The translations under genes were made by a program, and so were the position numbers. The notes beneath the pieces are model-generated. The model was not told the origin of the DNA and made no database searches. It saw nothing but the letters and a program-made list of their open reading frames with translations. Of a stretch of 10,064 bases of DNA, positions 7,101 through 10,064 are shown piece after piece. Origin of the DNA: JANLQX01 sp031423635 (GTDB lineage Bacteria > Actinomycetota > Acidimicrobiia > Acidimicrobiales > JANYDT01); the NCBI GenBank assembly GCA_031423635.1, contig JANPFX010000022.1, positions 1 through 10,064 on the forward strand. The letters are read 5' to 3'. Numbering within the stretch: position 1 is the stretch's first letter; each line of letters opens with the position of its first letter.

Positions 7101-7202
7101 GCGCTGACGGAAACGGTGGATGAACGCGAACTCAGGCTGTGCGTCCGGCCCCCGTCGTTGGCCATGGCTCCGTCAGCCGTCCTTCGCTCGCGTTCACGAT
7201 GA
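7098..7202 (+). CDS. Possible short leader ORF (34 codons) coupled to the family 4 glycosyltransferase
   Basis: GTG at 7098 lies six bases after TAGCAT, so it could be read from a leaderless transcript. The ORF encodes 34 residues (beginning MALTETVDEREL) and stops with TGA at 7200-7202, overlapping the glycosyltransferase ATG at 7199 as ATGA. There is no ribosome site before 7199, so coupling through this ORF would explain how that gene is translated. The peptide has no recognisable motif and no run of one amino acid typical of attenuation leaders. It may be regulatory, merely a ribosome loader, or not translated at all. Confidence 0.35.
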   Translation: MALTETVDERELRLCVRPPSLAMAPSAVLRSRSR

Positions 7203-8413
7203 CCCTGACGCTGCTCGTCGCAACTGCTTCGTTTCCGTTCGGACACGGTTCCGACTTCTTGGAAGATGAGATCGTTTCACTCGCCGCTCGATTCGACCAG
7301 GTCGTTCTGCTTCCCGCTGCGCCCGAAGGACCGCTTGTGGAAATACCGTCAAATGTGACTACAGACCTTCGACTGGCGGAGCAAGTTGGGACCCGAGCAC
7401 GACGGATGCGCTCGGCTTTTCGATCGCGGCGTTCGCTGAGCCTCATTCGCGAAGCGACCCGCACCGCGTGGCCCCCGGCAAGCGTCGATGCCTGGTTGCA
7501 CCTGCTCGCCGCCGTTGGCATAGCCGAGGAGGTGCGTCGTTGGGCCGACGCCCTCGATCGGACGAGACCGTCACTTGCGTTGACGGTGTGGTCGGGACCC
7601 GCGACACTTGGTCTCTCCCGATCCACCATTCAGACGGTGACGCGTGCGCATGGCGGTGACCTGTATGCCGAGCGGCACCCCCACGGGTATCTGCCTCTGC
7701 AACGCGAAATCCTGGGGAGCGCGGCGGCCGTCTATCCCGTCTCCCAGCAGGGAGCGGACTACCTGCGGAACAGATTCCCTGAAGTTGCGTCGAAGATCTC
7801 GGTGCGCCACCTCGGAATCGTCGGAGCAGATCACGTCACGCCACCATCGCGCGACGGGGTAGTGCGCATCGTCACCTGCTCGTCGCTCACCGCGGTCAAG
7901 CGCCCGGGTCTCCTCGCCCAGATCATCGACGCAATTGGCAACGTCTCGTCGGCGGTGCAGTGGGATCACTTCGGTTCCGGCCCGCTCGAATCTGAGGTGC
8001 GCTCCACAGCCGCACACTTCCCGCCTTCGATCCGATGGACGCTCCACGGCAGGGTCCCTAACGAGCGCGTCCTCGAACACTTTGCGACACATCCGGTCGA
8101 CGTGTTTCTGAACGCCAGTTCTTCGGAGGGTGTGCCCGTCTCGATCATGGAGGCGACAAGTGCTGGGGTGCCGGTAGTGGCACCGAACGTCGGTGGCATC
8201 GGAGAGATCGTCGATGACCGCAACGGGCGACTGTTCGAGCGAGATGCCGCACCCGCGCGGGTGGCCGCACTCGTCATGGAAACCATTGCAGCGTTCGACG
8301 GCACCGACCGATCGACGATCCGAGATCTCTGGAGCAGGCAGTTCTCGGCCAAGTCCAACTATGAAGCGTTCGCCGACGAACTTGCGCGAATGGCGTTGGG
8401 TTACGCGACATGA
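7199..8413 (+). CDS. Family 4 glycosyltransferase (GT-B fold)
   Basis: 404 residues from ATG 7199. The N-terminal half starts directly with a strand (TLTLLVATASFPFG, 2-15) and includes RAHGGDLYAERHPHGYLPL (149-167), a motif of GT4 enzymes of surface-polysaccharide loci with H151 near the acceptor site. In the C-terminal half, VTCSSLTAVKRPGLL (225-239) provides the donor-phosphate binding Lys234, and SSSEGVPVSIMEATSAGVPV (307-326) holds the E-x7-E pair (E310, E318) followed by NVGGIGEIV. It is a retaining, probably cytoplasmic enzyme; sugar specificity is unknown. A GTG at 7139 would add 20 residues of poor quality before the first strand, so 7199 is preferred. Its stop overlaps the HisH-like start as ATGA, tying it to the sugar-amidination genes and hinting that it may transfer the amidinated sugar or its neighbour. 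Confidence 0.93.
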   Translation: MTLTLLVATASFPFGHGSDFLEDEIVSLAARFDQVVLLPAAPEGPLVEIPSNVTTDLRLAEQVGTRARRMRSAFRSRRSLSLIREATRTAWPPASVDAWLHLLAAVGIAEEVRRWADALDRTRPSLALTVWSGPATLGLSRSTIQTVTRAHGGDLYAERHPHGYLPLQREILGSAAAVYPVSQQGADYLRNRFPEVASKISVRHLGIVGADHVTPPSRDGVVRIVTCSSLTAVKRPGLLAQIIDAIGNVSSAVQWDHFGSGPLESEVRSTAAHFPPSIRWTLHGRVPNERVLEHFATHPVDVFLNASSSEGVPVSIMEATSAGVPVVAPNVGGIGEIVDDRNGRLFERDAAPARVAALVMETIAAFDGTDRSTIRDLWSRQFSAKSNYEAFADELARMALGYAT

Positions 8414-9027
8414 TCGGGGTGGTCGACTACGGATGCGGGAACCCCGGTTCCGTGCTGTCGATGCTCCGACGCATACAGCTCCCGGCACGTCGTGTGCGCG
8501 AAGACGCAGAGTTCGAAGGTTGCGATCGGTTCGTCCTGCCCGGTGTCGGAGCCTTCGACGATGTGGTCACCAGGTTCCGCGCCTCCGGGCTCGACGCAGA
8601 GTTGGGACGGAGGGTGCTCGAGCAGCGTGCGCCGCTTCTCGGCATCTGCGTGGGCATGCAGATGCTGGCCGACGCGAGCGAAGAGGGGGTCGAACCGGGT
8701 TTCGGCTGGGTACCGGGGCAGGTCAGGCATCTCTCCCACATCGTTCCCGCCGAAACGCGCCTGCCCGTGATGGGATGGCAGTACATCGAGGAACGATCCG
8801 GCGCCCTGTTCCCGACGGACGAGGACACTCGCTTCTACTTTGTCCATTCGTACTATTTCGAGGTCGACTTCGACGCCGACCTCGCCCTCGTCGCCAGCAC
8901 CCCCGGATTCCCGCCGGCGGCCGTACGTCGCGGCAACATCGTCGGCACCCAATTCCATCCGGAGAAGAGCCACCGGTTCGGCATGGCCCTGCTCAACTGG
9001 TTCGGACAGTGGGAACCCGACGCGTGA
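8410..9027 (+). CDS. hisH: HisH-like glutamine amidotransferase (class I glutaminase) of a sugar-amidination system
   Basis: 205 residues, the usual HisH length. The start IGVVDYGCGN (2-11) is typical, LPGVGAFDD (43-51) supplies the oxyanion-region glycines, and GICVGMQML (78-86) carries the nucleophile Cys80. MGWQYIE (121-127) corresponds to the HisH MGW element, and GTQFHPEKS (179-187) gives His183 and Glu185, so the triad is complete. The enzyme hydrolyses glutamine and passes ammonia to a HisF-type partner. HisH enzymes normally serve histidine biosynthesis, but the direct partner here is the HisF2-type protein at 9024 and the neighbours are glycosyltransferases, so ammonia is more likely used to amidinate a sugar (as HisH2 of Pseudomonas aeruginosa O-antigen synthesis). 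ATGA and GTGA overlaps on either side imply coupled translation and matched amounts of both subunits. Confidence 0.93.
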   Translation: MIGVVDYGCGNPGSVLSMLRRIQLPARRVREDAEFEGCDRFVLPGVGAFDDVVTRFRASGLDAELGRRVLEQRAPLLGICVGMQMLADASEEGVEPGFGWVPGQVRHLSHIVPAETRLPVMGWQYIEERSGALFPTDEDTRFYFVHSYYFEVDFDADLALVASTPGFPPAAVRRGNIVGTQFHPEKSHRFGMALLNWFGQWEPDA

Positions 9028-9782
9028 GAACATTCCGAAAGCGGGTCATACCGACGCTGCTCGTCGACGGACGCCGGCTGGTGAAGACGCGGCGATTCGC
9101 CGACCCGACCTACATCGGCGACCCGGTCAACACCGTCCGGATCTTCAACGAGAAGCAGGTCGACGAGCTCGTCGTCCTCGACATCGGCGCCTCCAGGGGT
9201 GGCCGAGGCCCACAACTCGATCTCTTGGCCGAAATGGCTGAGGAGGCGTTCATGCCGTTGGCCTACGGCGGAGGGGTGAGATCCGTGTCCGAGGTCAGGG
9301 CCATCCTCTCGCTTGGTTTCGAGAAGGTGATTCTGAACACGGCGACGCACAGCGATCCATCCTTCGTCACGGAGGCCGCTCGGACGTTCGGCCGATCGAC
9401 AGTGGTCGGGTCCATGGACGTTCGACGAAAATCGCTCGGCCGTCAGGAGCTCGTCAGCGCCGCGACAAACCGCCTCGGCTCGGATCCCATCGCCGAAGCT
9501 CGGAGGCTCGAGAGCCTCGGGGTCGGTGAGATCTTGTTGCAGTCGGTCGACCGAGACGGGACACTCAGCGGCTTCGATCTCGAACTGATCAGGCTCGTGG
9601 CTGGGGCCGTGAAGATCCCCGTCGTCGCCGCGGGCGGAGCCGCAACGGTGACCGATCTGGTAGCCGGGGTGAAGGCCGGCGCGAGCGCCGCCGCCGCTGG
9701 GGCGATGTTCGTCTTCCGCGGCCCGCACCGCGCCGTCCTGATCAGCTACCCCACCGACGACGACCTCTCCGGGCTCGGTTGA
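9024..9782 (+). CDS. hisF2: AglZ/HisF2 (WbuZ)-type acetamidino-modification protein, HisF homologue
   Basis: 252 residues from GTG 9024, whose start overlaps the HisH-like stop as GTGA. The fold is HisF-type (beta/alpha)8: KRVIPTLLVDGRRLVK (6-21), YIGDPVNTVRIFNEKQVDEL (30-49), LDIGAS (52-57), YGGGVRS (81-87), GSMDVRRK (129-136), SVDRDGTLSGFD (174-185), VAAGGA (201-206). The first catalytic aspartate of true HisF (D11 of Thermotoga in CLDV) is leucine here (L13), while the second is kept (D132). VKTRRF, YIGDP and VRIFNEK are the signatures of the sugar-modifying branch, in which HisH and HisF pass ammonia to an ATP-dependent N-acetyl-sugar amidotransferase that makes an acetamidino group. The target sugar cannot be told; known systems act on 2,3-diacetamido-mannuronic acid, legionaminic/pseudaminic acids and FucNAc. 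The expected partner enzyme lies directly downstream on the opposite strand. Confidence 0.9.
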   Translation: MRTFRKRVIPTLLVDGRRLVKTRRFADPTYIGDPVNTVRIFNEKQVDELVVLDIGASRGGRGPQLDLLAEMAEEAFMPLAYGGGVRSVSEVRAILSLGFEKVILNTATHSDPSFVTEAARTFGRSTVVGSMDVRRKSLGRQELVSAATNRLGSDPIAEARRLESLGVGEILLQSVDRDGTLSGFDLELIRLVAGAVKIPVVAAGGAATVTDLVAGVKAGASAAAAGAMFVFRGPHRAVLISYPTDDDLSGLG

Positions 9783-9784
9783 GA

Positions 9785-9804
9785 TCCGGGAGCGACGGTC
9801 CGGA
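9785..9804. terminator. Weak inverted repeat between convergent genes
   Basis: TCCGG (9785-9789) and CCGGA (9800-9804) can pair across a 10-base loop in the 30-base gap between two converging stops (9782 and 9813). There is no T run on either strand. Position alone suggests a shared terminator, and the stem is short. Confidence 0.2.
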
Positions 9805-9812
9805 GAAGGAGA

Positions 9813-10064
9813 TCAGCCCCCGTATCGGCCGAGACGCCGGCCGGTCAGACGCTCCACCCTGCCCTGCAAAGATTTGAGGTGCCGATAGAGGTCCTGCTGC
9901 GTGGGGAACTCGTCGAACCGGTGCAGTGGCATCTCAACGAGCGACTCGAGCTCGTCCACGGAGATTCGGAGTTTGCGGGCAACGAACTCCTTGTCGCGAA
10001 CGAGTTCATCGGCGTCGTAGAGCGGCAGCTCGAGTTCACGAAGGGCCGCGTCCCGAGTGATCTG
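9813..10064 (-). CDS. N-acetyl-sugar amidotransferase (WbpG/WbuX/PseA-like), C-terminal 83 residues only
   Basis: On the minus strand the frame is open from the right edge to TGA at 9815-9813, giving 83 residues; the gene begins beyond the window. The fragment begins QITRDAALRELELPLYDADE, continues with DKEFVARKLRISVDELESLV (24-43), then MPLHRFDEFPTQ, and ends basic (RRLGRYGG). As I recall the family, the pattern of ITR-x-AL, a P-x-YD step, D-K-E-F-V-A-x-K-L-x-x-S-V-x-E and a short tail matches the C-terminus of N-acetyl-sugar amidotransferases, adenine-nucleotide-dependent enzymes of the ATP-pyrophosphatase type that use ammonia from HisH/HisF to make acetamidino sugars. The neighbouring HisH/HisF2 pair strongly supports this. 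The ATP-binding and zinc-binding regions are not visible, so identity rests on the tail and context. The minus frame at 9845-10039 is a shadow of this gene. Confidence 0.72.
   Translation of the reverse strand, partial: QITRDAALRELELPLYDADELVRDKEFVARKLRISVDELESLVEMPLHRFDEFPTQQDLYRHLKSLQGRVERLTGRRLGRYGG

Noticed and set aside
8193..9023. N-terminal extension of the HisF2-like protein back to 8193
   Set aside because: The extension only reads the glycosyltransferase and HisH genes out of frame; GTG at 9024 begins precisely at the HisF N-terminus and overlaps the HisH stop.
8410..9782. Histidine biosynthesis operon fragment
   Set aside because: No other his genes flank the pair, the HisF homologue lacks the first catalytic Asp, and a sugar amidotransferase tail and glycosyltransferases surround it.
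9845..10039. 64-codon minus-strand ORF near the right edge
   Set aside because: Ser/Arg/Thr-rich with no features; the other minus frame over the same bases gives a family-like amidotransferase C-terminus running to the window edge.

Overview
The window is GC-rich with dense, nearly gap-free coding on both strands and many 4-base stop/start overlaps. Several candidate -10 elements have the form TAnnnT, two of them only 6 bases before a GTG. Together these suggest a high-GC actinobacterium, possibly of the Acidimicrobiia type; that is inferred from style, since no taxonomic marker is present. Nearly all of the content is a surface or exopolysaccharide locus.

Left block (2-5772). A plus-strand secreted protein, cut off at the left edge, meets a three-gene minus-strand operon head-on. 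Reading from 5772 leftwards, the operon encodes: a secreted protein homologous to the left-edge protein but with a calcium-binding thrombospondin-type-3-like tail; a polytopic O-antigen ligase/Wzy-like membrane protein; and a family 2 glycosyltransferase. The first two genes overlap in ATGA, and the third can start in a GTGA overlap. The two secreted proteins share a roughly 440-residue domain with four conserved cysteines and a very conserved aromatic/glycine-rich block. I do not recognise this domain; it is the best candidate here for an undescribed family.

Centre (5773-7198). The divergent intergenic region at 5773-5979 has facing Shine-Dalgarno sequences fused in one palindrome. Next comes a family 2 glycosyltransferase, then a 229-base gap. 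Each of the two plus-strand glycosyltransferase genes is preceded by a candidate promoter with the same layout (GCCGGCC, TAnnnT, 6 bases, GTG) and a short ORF whose stop overlaps the glycosyltransferase start in ATGA.

Right block (7199-10064). A family 4 glycosyltransferase, a HisH-like glutaminase and a HisF-like protein are joined by ATGA and GTGA overlaps. The HisF-like protein lacks the first catalytic aspartate of histidine biosynthesis and carries the signatures of sugar acetamidino-modification proteins (HisF2/WbuZ/AglZ type). Facing it on the minus strand at the right edge is the C-terminal part of what looks like the partner N-acetyl-sugar amidotransferase (WbpG/WbuX/PseA type). The three would convert an acetamido group on a nucleotide-activated sugar to an acetamidino group.

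Read together, the locus would make an amidinated sugar, transfer sugars in the cytoplasm with three glycosyltransferases, polymerise or ligate the glycan at the membrane, and act on or bind it outside the cell with the two paralogous secreted proteins. No RNA gene, insertion sequence, CRISPR array or attachment site was seen.
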